A DNA stretch of 64,000 bases from Grammothele lineata (GCA_002150815.3 NDFF03000329.1:1-64000), one strand, 5' to 3'; positions 10,473 through 22,241 are shown, counted from the stretch's first letter. Numbers and translations are program-made. The notes: generated by a model from the sequence alone, not told the origin.

Positions 10473-11372
10473 TGAAAAACGTGCTTAGGGTGTTGGAGGG
10501 AGAAGTTACGGGTGTTGGATATAACTTATCACAGCTGGGTTTTTCAGGTACGTCTGCGCGCATCTACCCGCCTGCTTCTGTCCTCATGCTGCTTTAAGTG
10601 TACCTCTAGATATACGTTGTTGTATACGCACTGCTATGGACGTTTTGTGCGCAATAACGACACGCTTGGCCGCCTCCGCGCAGAGCGTATGGCTTATCCA
10701 AGTCATTCGCGCGTTCCAGTGTCCCGTCCGCAAAAGTTCTCCGTGCCCAGTCTCGTGCCTCGCACATGAGTCAAATGCACCCTGTCTCTCCGATTTTCGC
10801 CCAGCCTTGACCCACCGTCGCCCCCGGGTTCCTGTCAGTGTAATGCCGCATTCTGTCATCTCAACGCGACGCCTAACGGGGATAGCTTATAGCAAAATCA
10901 TGTCCTTCCGCGCCTTTCCCTCAACAGAAGCTTTGAGCGCGGCATGCTGATACTGAATAGATGACTCGGGCGGCAGATTCCATGTTTTATAGACCGGAAC
11001 AAGACCGCAAGGACAAATGGCCGGACGCGCGCGCGAGCTACCATAGGGCACAAAGCCTGTCGGCTCGCGCACCTTCATCCTCATGCCAGAGTTTGGGCCT
11101 CTTTTCCGCCTATGTGTTGAGACGACGGTGAGTATGTTCTGTACGATTTCGCGCGCGATAAGAGCGACGAACAACGTTGACCACGCGTGTTACAGCTTAA
11201 TTCTACAGATACGATGGGTACAGCACCACGATGCCTGTGAGGTATGGAGAATCTAGAATACCGCCACCGCGGTGTCCAATGTTAGATACGTACGTTCTCT
11301 ACAGAGGGAAGAAGAGTCGTGATTGACAGAGAAGAACCGTTAAGCCTCCCCGTCAGCTACCAGCGCAAGCGT
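10473..11372. other. intergenic region
   Basis: No coding sequence or RNA gene can be supported. The short open frames have no protein-like pattern. Confidence 0.5.
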
Positions 11373-11917
11373 TCAGCACGGCTGGGCAACTACGGGAGGA
11401 CCCACAGGGGTGACAGACCAGTGAGGGATATTCTTCGGAGCCCGATCTTCTCCGCGCGCCTCATACACGATCCGACCCGGTCGGCCAACCCTCCATCGCC
11501 AGAGCAGTTTCGAAGAGCTGCAGCACATCGGCGTAGGTGAGGGCGATCCCCGCATTCTCCCCATGATCCGCGAAGAGAACGTACTGCTTCTTGACGAGCA
11601 CGCGAAACCGTTCCACGAGCCAGTTGAGCGGCTCGTTCGACGGGTGCACGTATGCAGGGGGTGGCTCGAAGAACAACAGTGGCGTCTCTTCAGCTATCAG
11701 CTAGCGCCACTTATCCGAAGAGGCAATTCGGTTGTGCCCGTACGTGAAGATTTTCGACGGGTACTCTTGTCCTAGCTCGTGGTCGGTGTAGAGAACGACC
11801 ACCCACAGCAAGACCCAGAAGAAAGATTCTAGGTCGTGCCATAGGTGTGGGCGATGATACATGTCGATAAACGTCGCCTTCGAATCGTTGTGTAAAGCAA
11901 CAGGCAAAGCGTAGTAC
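11373..11917 (-). pseudogene. FunK1 kinase relic (last exon only)
   Basis: On the minus strand the sequence from 11917 encodes the start of a FunK1 last exon (YYALPVAL), then the family hallmark WHDLESFFWVLLWV, TDHELGQEYPSKIF, and after a stop and frame change YVHPSNEPLNWLVERF and LFETALAMEGWPT. A second frame change precedes PVGPPVVA. This aligns over its whole length with the last exon of the FunK1 gene at 29969-32949, but stops and shifts break it and the catalytic exons are gone. It is the oldest-looking of the seven FunK1 loci here. It is clearly homologous and very likely non-functional. Confidence 0.75.
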
Positions 11918-13238
11918 CTTAGACTTGAAATCTGAGGATTGTGTCCATGAAGTACGAGAAACTATATCAATCGCGAGCTTACTGGAGCGCGGGCTCTAAG
12001 CGTGATGTGGTGTTCGTTTCTATCCAGCATGTCTATGCGTTCGTGCTGGTCGTAGGGCGTGGACGTTCGGGGCGGAAATCGTGGTTGCGAGTCTAAGACG
12101 AGGTGGTGGTCAGAGGCGGACGAGGGCGGGAGAGATGCGATCCGTGGAAACGACCACATTGTTGATCTTCATGACTTCCATTCGTTCCCTTGTGGAAGGC
12201 GCTGATACGGTTCCCTGTGCGCACGCGCTTCTATCTCTTCACTGTTCATTTTGGCACTTATTGAACATCTCTGTGGCCGCCGGCGTAGTCGTCGTCCAGG
12301 CTAGTCGAAACCGATCAGCAATCAGTCTCGTAAGTGGTTCTGCACTCACTCCGGAATACACACCATATCAAAAGTCCTATGTTCGTCCTCCTGCACGAGG
12401 AAGACAGGGAAGCCCCTTCTTGAGTGCTTCAGATGGCGAAAAACTTTCGGACAGGACAAGTGTACGAGGGCTACCACCCAGATCCTGCCATCGCTTCTCG
12501 ACGTCGTAACCCGGGTGCTTCCTGTCAGGATGGATGACATCATGTGCGTATGAACTCGCCCTCGCTCTGAGGATCTCTATATGAAGTGGTCGCAGACAAG
12601 TATATTGGCCAGAGAGAAGTAGGATTGTTAGTATGTTTCTAGAGTGCACGGGCGTGATCGCGGCGGGTGACTAGTGAGGACCCTAGTGTTATGCCTAGAA
12701 GCGAAGCAGCGTCTGCGACACCGTACAGAGTAATACGCCATGTGCGGGTGCTAGAAGGAAAATCGTTTATATCACTGAGTTGCTAAGAGCCTCAAGTGCA
12801 AGACGAGCGTACCTGCTCACGTTTTCTCGACAAGAGAATCTCGGGACCTCCACAGCCGCTCAAGGGGTGAAAATTGTCCAACGCTAGACAAGAGACGCAT
12901 CGGAGCGCACGCTCTGAAGCGCTGCAAAACCCGGTGGGCAAGGAAAAGTGGCCGTATTGGTGCCTTCCTCAAAAGAAGACGTACGGCCGCACAGCAACGA
13001 AGACGTTGGAACATCAGAGTCATCGGTCGCCGTTTTCACCATTTTACCTCACATTTGGAGCAGCGACGCTGTCTCCTGTTGATGGCCTCCGAGGTGATAT
13101 TGACTGCGTGCGCTGGGGTTTGTGTACGGTCCGCTGAAGATCACGACTGCAAGAACATGAATTCAGAGTGAGGAGCGGAGTGGGTGTAGCAGACAAGGAG
13201 AGCATGCCGACAGCGCCGCGTCACCTGCCGCAGACCTG
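11918..13238. other. unassigned region
   Basis: Only short open frames. The minus-strand frames at 12346-12649 contain protein-like text (for example WQDLGGSPRTLVL), but I could not build a gene or recognise a family. It may hold further decayed sequence belonging to the FunK1 relic. Confidence 0.4.
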
Positions 13239-13569
13239 GGTGGCCCATGCCGCGCGGGCGCTCATTGGATGATATCGGCAAGCCTGGCATCAGCAATATC
13301 AAATTCACCAAGCAAGCCCAGCTGATAAGGACGTCAATCCAGTTTGATCCAGTAAACGTTTCCTTCTAATCTCTCTTTCCGACGCTCATCCACTAACGAC
13401 CAACTCTACCTCACTCATCCTCTGCTCATCCTCCCTTCGTCCTCATTCTCTCACTCTGCACACTCCAGGAGGGTTTTCGGTCACTCTAGGAACCTTCTGC
13501 CGGCCACGGAACACGTTTCCCGACGAATCGGCCTCGTGGGAGCCCGCCCAACGACTGCCTTGTGAAACT

Positions 13570-13704
13570 AAAGCGGGCATCTCTATCGGAGTCTCAACCG
13601 TCCCACTATCATGCACTAAATACCCCTGCCCGCTTTACTTTCACGCTGCTCGTCGTCCCGCCCGCTTTGCTCGCTGTGTCACCCGCCCTCCCGCCCGCTT
13701 TACT
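13570..13704 (+). promoter_or_regulatory. four AAAGCGGGC sites in the ZF-A promoter
   Basis: One AAAGCGGGC (13570-13578) and three inverted copies, GCCCGCTTTACT (13628-13639), GCCCGCTTTGCT (13660-13671) and GCCCGCTTTACT (13693-13704). The same set is present upstream of ZF-A copy 2 and at least two are present upstream of copy 3. Number, spacing and inverted arrangement suggest binding sites for a transcription factor. The factor is unknown. Confidence 0.45.
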
Positions 13705-13753
13705 CCTCCCCACGGCCACCCTGGGCGTCGGGTTCGATTGTCCGAGCGATGGG

Positions 13754-13760
13754 TATAAGA
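13754..13760 (+). promoter_or_regulatory. TATA box of ZF-A copy 1
   Basis: TATAAGA about 120 bp upstream of the ATG at 13878; the box is kept at the matching place in the other two ZF-A copies. Confidence 0.55.
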
Positions 13761-13877
13761 AGGGTTGACGTCGGGGGGGAGGAGGCCACGTTTAGACCTT
13801 CCCCGCTCGACGCCCGTCCGCTAGACCCGTCCCGCCCTCCTGCAGCGTAGCCCTTTTGTCTACCCAAAGCCCCACCC

Positions 13878-15019
13878 ATGGCCTGCTACTCCGAATACAT
13901 CTATGATCCGGCCTTCATTCCGGACAGGTTCGTTCCCCGCCGCTTCTCTGCGTATGCGAAGTGCTGATCACGTCTGTTCAGCTTCGAGACGCCGCTTATG
14001 CAGGCTCAGACGACCACATGGGCACACCCCAGCAGTTTCGAGGAGCTCGACTCTTTCTTTGGAGAAGAATCCATGTACGGATCTTGTCCCCTGCTTCTCG
14101 ACTGGGCCAATGGCTCGTTTACGTTCGATACCTCGGTGACCGACTTCGCTAACTGCGCGCCATCCTTCCAAGACACTATTGCGCCCATGCTCGACCCCGA
14201 TCACTACGGCCCGCTCAACATCTGCAGTATCGGAGACGCGCTGACAGCCACAGCTGACGATCTCCTCGCTCTCGCCGATCCCTTGGTCGACGCTGTCGAC
14301 GCGTATACACAGCCCGTTGACTGGCCGAGCACGGTATCCTCGACTTCTACTCCGTATACTCCCTGTTCGTCCAGTTCTCCGGAGAGCTCCTCTAGTGTCA
14401 GGTTCGCGCTGGTCCCCCACTCCTCCGGGTGCCCCCAACGCTAACCCTTTCTTATAGCTCATACGACGTCTCGTCACCCTCACCCTCGCTCAAGCGCAAG
14501 GAGCGCTCCTCCGATTCCGACTCTCCCTCTTCGTCTACCCCCTCCCCGTTTAAGCGCGCCCGCACGCGCGATCTCCCCTCGCACCTCCGACCCATCCCAG
14601 TCCCGCCTCCAGCCATGCTCGTCTGCCCCATGCCTTTCTGCGGTGTCGAGCTTGACGCTAAGGACTCCGCCTGGCGCGCGCACTTCTCGCGCGTGCACGC
14701 CGAGGACCTTTGCTTCTCCTCAGACCCTCGCTCGGAATGCGCCCCCGGGCTCGCGCGCTGCCCACACCCCGACTGTCAGTCAGCGGCCGGAACCAGCGCG
14801 CGTGCAAGGAACAGCAAGGCCGGAGATGCGAACGGGTTAGGAATGACGCCAGCGAGCGTCGGCCGGCACTGGCTGAATGTGCACATCGGACTCGTGTTCC
14901 GGTGTCCGGTGTGCGGGCAGGAGGGGAAGTGGCGCGAGTCGGCGTGCGCGCGGCATATACGGACCTGCGCGAGGAAACGAGGAGTTCCGACGAGCGCGCG
15001 GATTGCGGGGTCACAGTAA
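13878..15019 (+). CDS. ZF-A zinc-finger protein, copy 1
   Basis: Three exons: 13878-13927, 13982-14401 and 14458-15019, giving 343 aa. The N terminus begins MACYSEYIYDP. The middle is acidic and Ser-rich, with a hydrophobic-acidic block (ADDLLALADPLVDAVDA), then a basic Ser-rich segment (SLKRKERSS, FKRARTRD) that may be a nuclear signal. The C-terminal third carries three zinc-finger-like motifs: CPMPFC..H-x4-H starting near residue 213; CPHPDC with a long insert before HWLNVH; and CPVCGQEGKW..ACARHIRTC (C2HC). Probably a nuclear DNA-binding regulator, but the family name is unknown to me. It faces FunK1 copy 2 convergently. Two more copies lie at 28125 and 62581 with identical exon structure. 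It is the most divergent of the three but has no lesion. Confidence 0.85.
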
Positions 15020-15576
15020 GCGGGCTGCGAGCGCGGAAACCCGCGTATTTATGTTTGGGGGCTCAGCGTGTACGATAGCTGCAGTAGTTTCATGTAACAA
15101 CGGCATCACCATTAGATGATTCAAGCGAGCATTAGAGAGTTCCTACAAGTCGCTTTCGGCTGCGCACGATGCGCGTCGCAACTATCTCGGAGCGTCAGCC
15201 AACTTATGACCCACTCGGCATTATGCACGAGCGTGAAAGTCTGCGAAAACATTAGTTACTATAATACCGTTCTGCTCGGTGCGAAGAGACAGTGAAGGAG
15301 GTACAATACTGAGCAAACTAACCTCGGGAGCGACGACTGCGTGTTGGGACGCGTCTTCTGGTAGACCACAGGTAGCGCGTAGGCGAGACTCAGGCCTATA
15401 GCATAGCCGTGGCGTTGATGCACGAATACACACGGAACGTTGATTACACATGCATGATTGATAGAGTAAGATACAGGGTAGGATCGCGGGAACAGAACGA
15501 CGAGACACAGAACGACGTCACACAAACCACCACACGCACCACTGACCAACGGGTTACCACACACCAATTTCGTCTA
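15020..15576. other. ZF-A/FunK1 spacer of module 1
   Basis: Convergent 3' ends of ZF-A copy 1 and FunK1 copy 2. The segment about 15340-15560 is also present at 29700-29960 (module 2) and, in part, at 41040-41280 (module 3), so the spacer was duplicated with the genes. No gene seen. Confidence 0.7.
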
Positions 15577-17010
15577 TCAGTTCCCCTCGGCATTCCGCTT
15601 CGAAGACGCGCGGGTCAAACGCGTGGGCGCAGAGTTGACCAGACGTCCTCCGTGCCCCTGCTTAGCCCGCTTCCGCGATGGGCGCGGTGGAGGAGCAGCG
15701 CTCCCAGATGCCACCGAGTCGGAGCCTGCACTGGAGCCAGCTTCAAAGTCCAGCTGCTCGTCGCGTGGACGCTTGATCAAGCCGGCGCCAGGAAGACGAA
15801 GGCTCCCCGTCAAACCCGTCTCCATGAGGAAAGGGCGCGAATTCGAAGAGCCTGGGCCAGCGGCGAAGAAAACTAGGGCTGGGGCTGCAGAGGAGCCCAT
15901 GCTGGATGTTCCAGAGAGTGTGATGGACTCGTCGGATGCAACGGCGGGAGGGCCTACGGGGTGGGAGATGAGCGAACGGGTGTCCTGAGTCTCGGTGGAG
16001 GTTTTGAGGAGCGTGCATTCTACACGATCGGACTCCGTTGGCCACACTTCCATGTTGAGGGCGGTCTCGAAGAGCTGCTCCACGGCTTCGTGTGTGAGAA
16101 TGATCTTGGCCTTTTCACCGTCCTGGACGAAGAGGAGGTACTGATTCTTGATAAGATCGCGATATTTGTTCATAAGCCAGTTGAGTGGCTTATTCGAAGG
16201 GTGAATATAGGCATCCGGCTTCGCGCCAAACACAACACCAGTGCCTTGCAACCAGACGCTTTTACGTCGAGCGGCCTGATTGTTATCTCCATAGAGGAAG
16301 ATTTGAGAGCAGTACTCTTGGCCAAGCTTATGATCCGTGTAGCAAATGATAACCCACAGCAAGACCCAATAAAAGGACTCCAGGTCATGGTGCGGACAAT
16401 GGTACAGCTGGGGGCCAAAAATCTGCGCCTCTTCCTCCCCGTAAAGAAAAGCGAGAGGAAGGAAGTAGTATGTGCCCTAATATCGGCGCGGAACTGTGAT
16501 GAGACGAGATACTGCACTGAGGGCACTACACTCACCGTGACCTCCGTCCCTAAGGCGTCGCGTTCATTCTTTCTTCCCAGCATTCCATTTTTGCGATCTT
16601 CGTCGGTGGGAGGAGCCTTCGTCATGGAGCTGTAGTCAAAATCATGAATAAAACCGCCAAAGCTATCCTCCTGTGGCTCGTCTACAAGGAGAATGTTGCC
16701 TAGGCTGATGTCGCGCTGAAGAACGCAGGACTCGAACCAGGCATATCCGTGACCTAAGCAGCAGTAAGTTAGACGTTTCTATGAGATCTGATGAGAGACA
16801 TACCTTGAATAGCGCTCCTGAATCTTAGTGCAAGCTCTACTGTAGTCTTGAACTGCGTAATCGGCCGATCGACGGTATCAGTTGTGAGATGCATATAACC
16901 ACGCTCTCCGCAGGTAAGCTTGAAGGAGCTTCTGAGGTGACCCGAGAGAATTTCCGACAGATAAGGAGGGCTTGAATATCGCGTTGGATCACTGAGATGG
17001 TGCAAGATGT
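15577..17010 (-). pseudogene. FunK1 kinase, copy 2, N-terminally truncated
   Basis: On the minus strand the end of FunK1 exon 2 (from about 17000 to 16804), exon 3 (16753-16536) and exon 4 (16476-15577) are present and in phase, with exons 3 and 4 fully open. Exon 3 holds the catalytic loop QRDISLGN (Gln in place of the usual His) and HDFDYSS, the DFG equivalent. Exon 4 carries HDLESFYWVLLWV and a basic tail with KRPRDEQLD and RKRAKQ, possible nuclear signals. Exon 1 and most of exon 2, including the N-lobe with the ATP-binding Lys, are missing: upstream sequence homologous to the FunK1 copy 1 promoter (near 33290-33650) joins directly to the end of exon 2. The same break is found in copy 3. 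It cannot be a normal kinase; a shortened product is possible. Confidence 0.8.
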
Positions 17011-18036
17011 TGCATACGGCGTCGGCGGAAAGAACTAAATAGAACCTGAAAAAAAGATCTTTGCAAAGTATTATGGCGTAAAAGAGCTCACAATGATGCA
17101 GAAGAATGTTGCACAACGCGTTGAGAACAGATACTGTCCGGCAGTGGATGGTGGTGATGGGCGATTGTGGTCAACTTCGTAGCAGCGCGAAGCCGCGCTC
17201 GACCGCTCTAGGCGCCCGCTCTGCAACTCACCGCCGAGTCACCGGCACTGCTGCAGTGACGGACTCAAGGTGCTTTGTTTGACCGACGTTTCGCGGCGGC
17301 GGGCTGATCAAATCCACTGAGTTCAGGTGCAGCATGATCGTAGTCGTGGTTGAGGTCAAGGCCTCAGAGCGCAAAATGGACACCTCAGACTACACTGACT
17401 TATTGAACGTGCGCGACGACTCTGAATTTAGCGTCCGAGATAGCGAAGGTCTCACCACTCTGCGCGTCCTCTAAGTCAACGACTCGTCACGACTAAAGAA
17501 CAGACTCTAATCAAGAACTCTTAGCTGCAGGGCATGCGAAGTAGCTCGGGATGCGCGGTGTACACGCAAGTGCTGGAGTTCTAGACTATGCGCTAGTTGC
17601 GAACCACGCGCCGCACCGCGCGAGCCGAAACCTGCTATCTTTCATACCTGGTTGTAGAGCAGAGGTAGAGGGCGTCAGCGCACCCTCAAAGCGATCAATT
17701 TCGATAGAAGTCCCAGTGTAACATGTGCATCCGAGACCAGAAAGGAAGAGAACAGCGAAGAGCGAAAATAACAACAGAGAAGAGAGGGGAGGAAAGCTAG
17801 AAATACATCACGAGAACGGTCCGATATGCAAAGAAATAAGAGCGCGAAGAAAGCGAAGAGAGTCCGAGGGAAGGCACCGGAGAACGAGGGGCAGAGGGGC
17901 CGAGGGAGGAGAGGGAGGCGCAGGAGACGAGGAAAGGGAAGGAGGAGCGAGCGCGAGCGCGACGCCGCGCGGGCATCAAGCGCTCAGAGCGCGGCGCGCG
18001 ACCTGTCGAGAGTCGAGACTGATCGCGCGCGCACGC
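17011..18036. other. FunK1/ZF-B spacer of module 1
   Basis: No gene. Segments here recur at 42720-43879 (module 3) and 33280-33654 plus 40179-40895 (module 2), including the FunK1 upstream region near 17100-17290 and the tract at 17390-17760. The part before 18036 is very purine-rich. Confidence 0.7.
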
Positions 18037-19224
18037 TCAGTAGCTAGCGAACCCGTTGTACGTCCGGTCGAAGGGAACGTACATGCGCTCGAACATGTTC
18101 ACGTTCACGCGGGCGCGCCACAAGGCTTGCTCGTGGGCGAGCGCGTCGCGGTCGAACGTGGTGTAGTCGAAGATGTCGTCGAAGGTGAGAGGGGGAGGGG
18201 AGGGAGCGGTGGGGAGAGAGGGGAGTGGCGTTGGGCAGTGGAAGTCTTCCGCCAGAGGCGCGGGGGCGTACGCGTCCGCTGGGAGCTCGAAGGTAGGGAG
18301 GTACCGCGACGGGGGCGGTGGGGATGGGGCGCAGAGGACGGGGGAGGACTGGCGTTCGTATACGTACTACGCGAAGGGGCTCGCGCATTAGTCCCTGGCC
18401 ACCGGAGTAGAGGCGCGCGTCGATGGCGAAGACGCGTCGGAGAATGCAAGCAGCGAGGGGTCTGAGAGACACAAGGAGTCGGAGGACGATGACACCGACG
18501 TCGAAGCCTCGCGCACGAAGACCGGGGCCGATCTCGGGGCTGACGCCTTAGGCTTCTCCCAGGAGAGGGCGTCGATGGCCGAAACGTCGATAGGCCCGCC
18601 AGGAGTAGCAGGCATGAACGAGAGCAGCGCGTCGATGCAGCTGTCATCGGACAGGACCCACATCGTGCTCTCGTCCGCCAACCACTCCGCGCCACACGCC
18701 GCCGCGCGCACCGGGTCTCGCAGAATGAGCTCCAAGTCGACGTCGTACTCGGAGGGATGGTGCTTCTTGATGCGTGTACGGGAGCTCCTCCCTATGCCCA
18801 CGCACCTGGTGCCCATCTAGCTGCTTGTGCCATTTGAATGTAGCGTTGCAGGACTTCCGTGGGCAGACGAAGTGGTATTGGTCGAGGCTGTCGTACTTGT
18901 CAGGGATATCACTCGCGACGCGAAGGACAGGATGACCACTCACTGTATGCCTCGGTAGTTCACGTTCCCTTACTGCGTGAAGGTGTCTGAGCAGTCGTGG
19001 TCCGCACACGTGATGTTGCTGCAACGCGAGTCAGTATGAGGGAACGCACAAGGACGAGGGAGTACGTACCGCGGGACTAAGTGCTTCTCGATGTGGCGGG
19101 TGTGGTCTGTAAGCACGATGTTGTGGCAATCGAGCACCCTGCATCTCGACTAGAGATGTCGCGCGGAGTTAGTCGTTGTGTGTTGGGTTGTGACACTCGC
19201 GGTCCTCGTGGAAGAGCGAGGCAT
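18037..19224 (-). pseudogene. ZF-B zinc-finger protein, copy 1, broken
   Basis: Collinear with intact ZF-B copy 2 (43880-45101) but with several independent defects on the minus strand. The first donor (GTGAGT in other copies) has changed; exon 3 has CAG-TAA where copy 2 has CAG-CAA; the last acceptor reads CAA instead of CAG; a frame change lies near 18790; and GTGGCCAGGGAC is followed by TAA where copy 2 has GAG. The promoter is also gone: similarity upstream of the start ends at about 19276, before the TATA position seen in copies 2 and 3. The conserved block with STMWVLSDDSC and FMPATPGGPIDVSA and the FDDIFDYTTFDRDA-type tail are still recognisable. Non-functional. Confidence 0.85.
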
Positions 19225-19279
19225 GGTGGACAAGTGTATGTGAAGTAGAGTGGGGGAGGAGGTCTGGGTGGCGTAGTAT

Positions 19280-19950
19280 AGGCGACCCGCATGGAGGTTC
19301 TGCACCGCGCTACCCATCGAGAGGATGGGCGGATCTGTAGGAGGAGCGATATTAGAGTCAGACGATGGTGGAAAAGACGGCGCGAACACGCTCATTCGGT
19401 AGTCAGCGACAACAATTTGGTGGGCAGCTCCTCCGATATCAATGTATGCGTCGAGTTCGACCGTACTCGCGAGAAGACTGCATACTAGACCACCGCAGCC
19501 GTCAAAGGGCTGAAGGCAGCGCATTCCGGGGGAGGGCCACATATATGCGCTCTCTTCATGACCGTCCGAGGGAAACTCGTTCATATACACGCTCGACCTC
19601 CTGCGCGCGGGGGGAAGATGAAGAGTTGTGAACTTACGGAGACAACCCGCTCGCGACCCATATTCACAATCTATCCACTCCCAGAGCACCCCGCACGCAT
19701 CCTGAGAAGTTCTGGTGTCTCCTGATACAACACATAGAACGACCGAATCAAGGGCGAGCTTGTAGGACTTGAGGTATACCGGGGGGATCGACGCGTCGAG
19801 ACTGGCAGTCCGTTGGTCTGGTGGCCCGAGGGAGGCTTGAGTTAGAGAAGTCGTAAGCGATCGGCGTATAAAGAACACAAGTTTCACGCTACGAGCATCG
19901 TCGTGAGATACTGGATTGCGAGAGGGTTAACTGCTGTTGAATGTTGAACA
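19280..19950 (-). other. unidentified duplicated locus, copy L1
   Basis: A minus-strand open frame (19887-19150, up to 245 aa in the uninterrupted reading) begins MKLVFFIRRSL and contains VLWEWIDCEYGS, a likely GTAAGT donor after it, then MRCLQPFDGCGGLVCSLLAS. The segment is homologous to 26640-27460 (L2), which keeps VWNVWQWFNCECGLRSG at the same donor and MRCLQLLVGCGGLACSRLAS. I do not recognise the protein. The real gene probably has an intron and the frame as read may be partly non-coding. It abuts the dead ZF-B copy 1 and has replaced its promoter. Confidence 0.5.
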
Positions 19951-20510
19951 TCCATGGCCCTGGGGAGGCCTGCGCGACATGTGCGGGCACGGCGAGGGAG
20001 ATGTGGAAGAAGGGTAGCGTGCGCGGGCAGTGTATGCTGGATGCGGAATTACTGTTGCAAGGGTAGTCCCGGGCCTTTCCCATCTTAGAGATAGCTTTTG
20101 CGGCTATGAGGGCTTCTGTATGCAGTGATCGTGCCCGGTCATTGCATGCAGGATCTGCCGTCGACGCCTGGGCCTCTTGTTTTGTTTAGTTTCGCACATT
20201 GCCCGCAACGATGAGAGGGCAACTGTTCTAGGGCCGGGCCGTCGCCTCACTAACCCGCCCCTCGCTGGCTTCCTAAATATGTCAGCGTAGTCCAGGTATG
20301 CCCGGAGGGCCGTGCTATAGGCTTCCGAGTCGTCGGAATGAGTGGATTCCTGCGGCGCGTGGCGTAACACTCGGTCACCAGTTGTCACGAAGCATGTGAT
20401 TTCCAGTCACGTCCGACCACAACATCAGTTCGAGTCCTCGACGGCGCTAATTCAACTGTCTCCTTCTCCCACTGACAGACGCAACTCCGCGTCGCTCGGC
20501 GACCATTTCT
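19951..20510. other. intergenic region
   Basis: Promoter region of the F-box gene. No gene or RNA supportable. Confidence 0.5.
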
Positions 20511-22241
20511 ATGGCTCAAGAAGAATTGTTAGCTATACTTGCTCCTGTACCCATACATGTGAAGCATGCTGACGACATACTGCCAGGATCTGGAGACAGC
20601 TCAATGATGACGCCGTGCACTACATTGTTGAGTTCCTCGAGCAGCAATCGAAAACGTCTTTGATATCTCTGTCCGAAACCTGTCGTTGGTTGCGCCATGC
20701 ATGCAAGCCTACGTTATTCAAAGCTTTGCAGCGCACAATACCACAGGAAGATTGGACCTCAAAGTGGGAAAGTCCGCCGTCAAGCTTAGGTTCATATGCC
20801 AGGTGCGTGAACTTTCATCCTGGCTACATCGTTTACCAACGTGCCATCGCTCAGGTCCCTGAGACTTATAGACAAGTGCGAGGATAGTATGGCGGGGCTC
20901 TGGGCCATTGAAAACGACACGGAGCCCCGCAACGCACCTCCCATAGATCTTTGGTTTACCGACGACCCTTTCATTTGTGGCGTGTTGAGTGGCCCAGCCC
21001 TCCGGAAAGCCTTAAACCAGCTGCCTCGCCTAAGGCGCCTTCAGGTTTCCATCCAAGACGCGAATTCTATACACGGCATTTCTTGGGATGCCCTCGAGAC
21101 GGCCCTATCTTTCCCCAACCTACGAGAGTTCATCCTCGACGGTTTCCTTGCGTGTCCCAGCCGATCCCCTACCGACTCCTTCACCCTTCAATCACCTCCC
21201 AACCTTGCACGCTTCAGCTACGAACTCAAGGCTCTGTGCTCCAGGTTCCCGTTCCCCGCAGAGGTTGAGGCGCTCTCTGCGATCGTCCGACATCTTCATA
21301 CTTCCTTAGAAGAGTTAATTCTACCATCTTTATCCGCTCCGATCGACATGATGGCGTCACTCGTGTGGCCGTGTCTACGTGAGCTTACACTCCACGGAAG
21401 ACAATGGGCTGCCTCATCCGCGCCCCTCATCGCGATACTCTCGAGGATGACCCGACTGCGCAAGCTCGTCGTGGATCTCACTCTCGCTCCGCACGATCAT
21501 CCACGTCCCATCTGGCCTCCCGGTAACGGCGACATGCAATTCCCATGGCCAGACCTTGAACACCTATCTATCTCGCATCCGCTCCCTGACGACCTTCTTT
21601 ATGGTCACCTCCCTCAGTCGCTCCGCGTCCTCTCTCTTCATTGTGCCCCACACTACGCAGAACGCCATTGGCGCGACATCGAATCACTTAGTATTCAGAG
21701 ATACAAGTTCTTCATCCTCAGCGCATCCTCAATACTCAGCATCCTGACGTGCATTTCAGCATTTCCCGCGCTAGATACATGTACGCTGGAGTATTGGAAC
21801 GACGGTTATGAAATTGCGCTCCTTGATTACATGGCAGTGTCGGCGAGATCGCTGCGACATCTGCAGATATATCGATACGAACATGCCCCCGGAGTGGACG
21901 CGCCTCTCGCCACATTCAACGGGAGCCCTATATCCACCGCCGTCGCCATCTCGACTTCTTCGTTTATCGCCACGTTCGCCAAGGCGCTGGCGCCTCTCCC
22001 GCGTCTACGCCACCTCCAAATATACCCCGATCTGCCCAATACGCCACAACTAATACCCTGGACTCCGACTGTGCGTTTCGGGATCCCTCCCCATTATCCC
22101 GACGGGCAAAAGGAATTCGACGCGAAGGGACGCGAAGAGACGCGAAGAGACGCGAAAAGGGACGCGATCAAGCGCCCGTGGAGAGACGCGACTCTTCCAT
22201 ATACGACAGACGTATTCTCGTGCATCATCCTCGTTGAATGA
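20511..22241 (+). CDS. F-box/LRR-like protein, 3' end disrupted by a transposon
   Basis: Three exons: 20511-20527, 20587-20802 and 20855-22241; as it stands 539 aa. The N terminus has an F-box-like motif (LNDDAVHYIVEFLEQQ..LSETCRWLRHACK, about residues 11-45). After it come repeated Leu-rich segments (for example LRELTLHGR, LEHLSISHPL, RVLSLHC, LRHLQIYPDL) like the irregular LRRs of basidiomycete F-box families, which present substrates to SCF ubiquitin ligases. The native frame ends at the Asp codon 22101-22103. The final 45 codons and the stop come from a transposon inserted at 22104. The lost C terminus continues in the same frame at 23172-23384. The protein may be expressed with a transposon-encoded tail or be inactive. 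Confidence 0.8.
22094..22103. repeat. target-site duplication, left copy
   Basis: TTATCCCGAC, repeated exactly at 23162-23171 on the other side of the inserted element. Ten bases is within the range for Mutator-like elements. Confidence 0.85.

Larger units (their letters stand above)
13239..13877 (+). repeat. duplicated ZF-A promoter, copy 1
   Basis: About 640 bp upstream of ZF-A copy 1 that is nearly identical to 27483-28124 upstream of ZF-A copy 2; the end near the gene is also seen, inverted, at 63759-64000 upstream of copy 3. Homology starts abruptly at GGTGGCCCATGCC. The promoter has therefore been duplicated with the gene. Confidence 0.85.
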
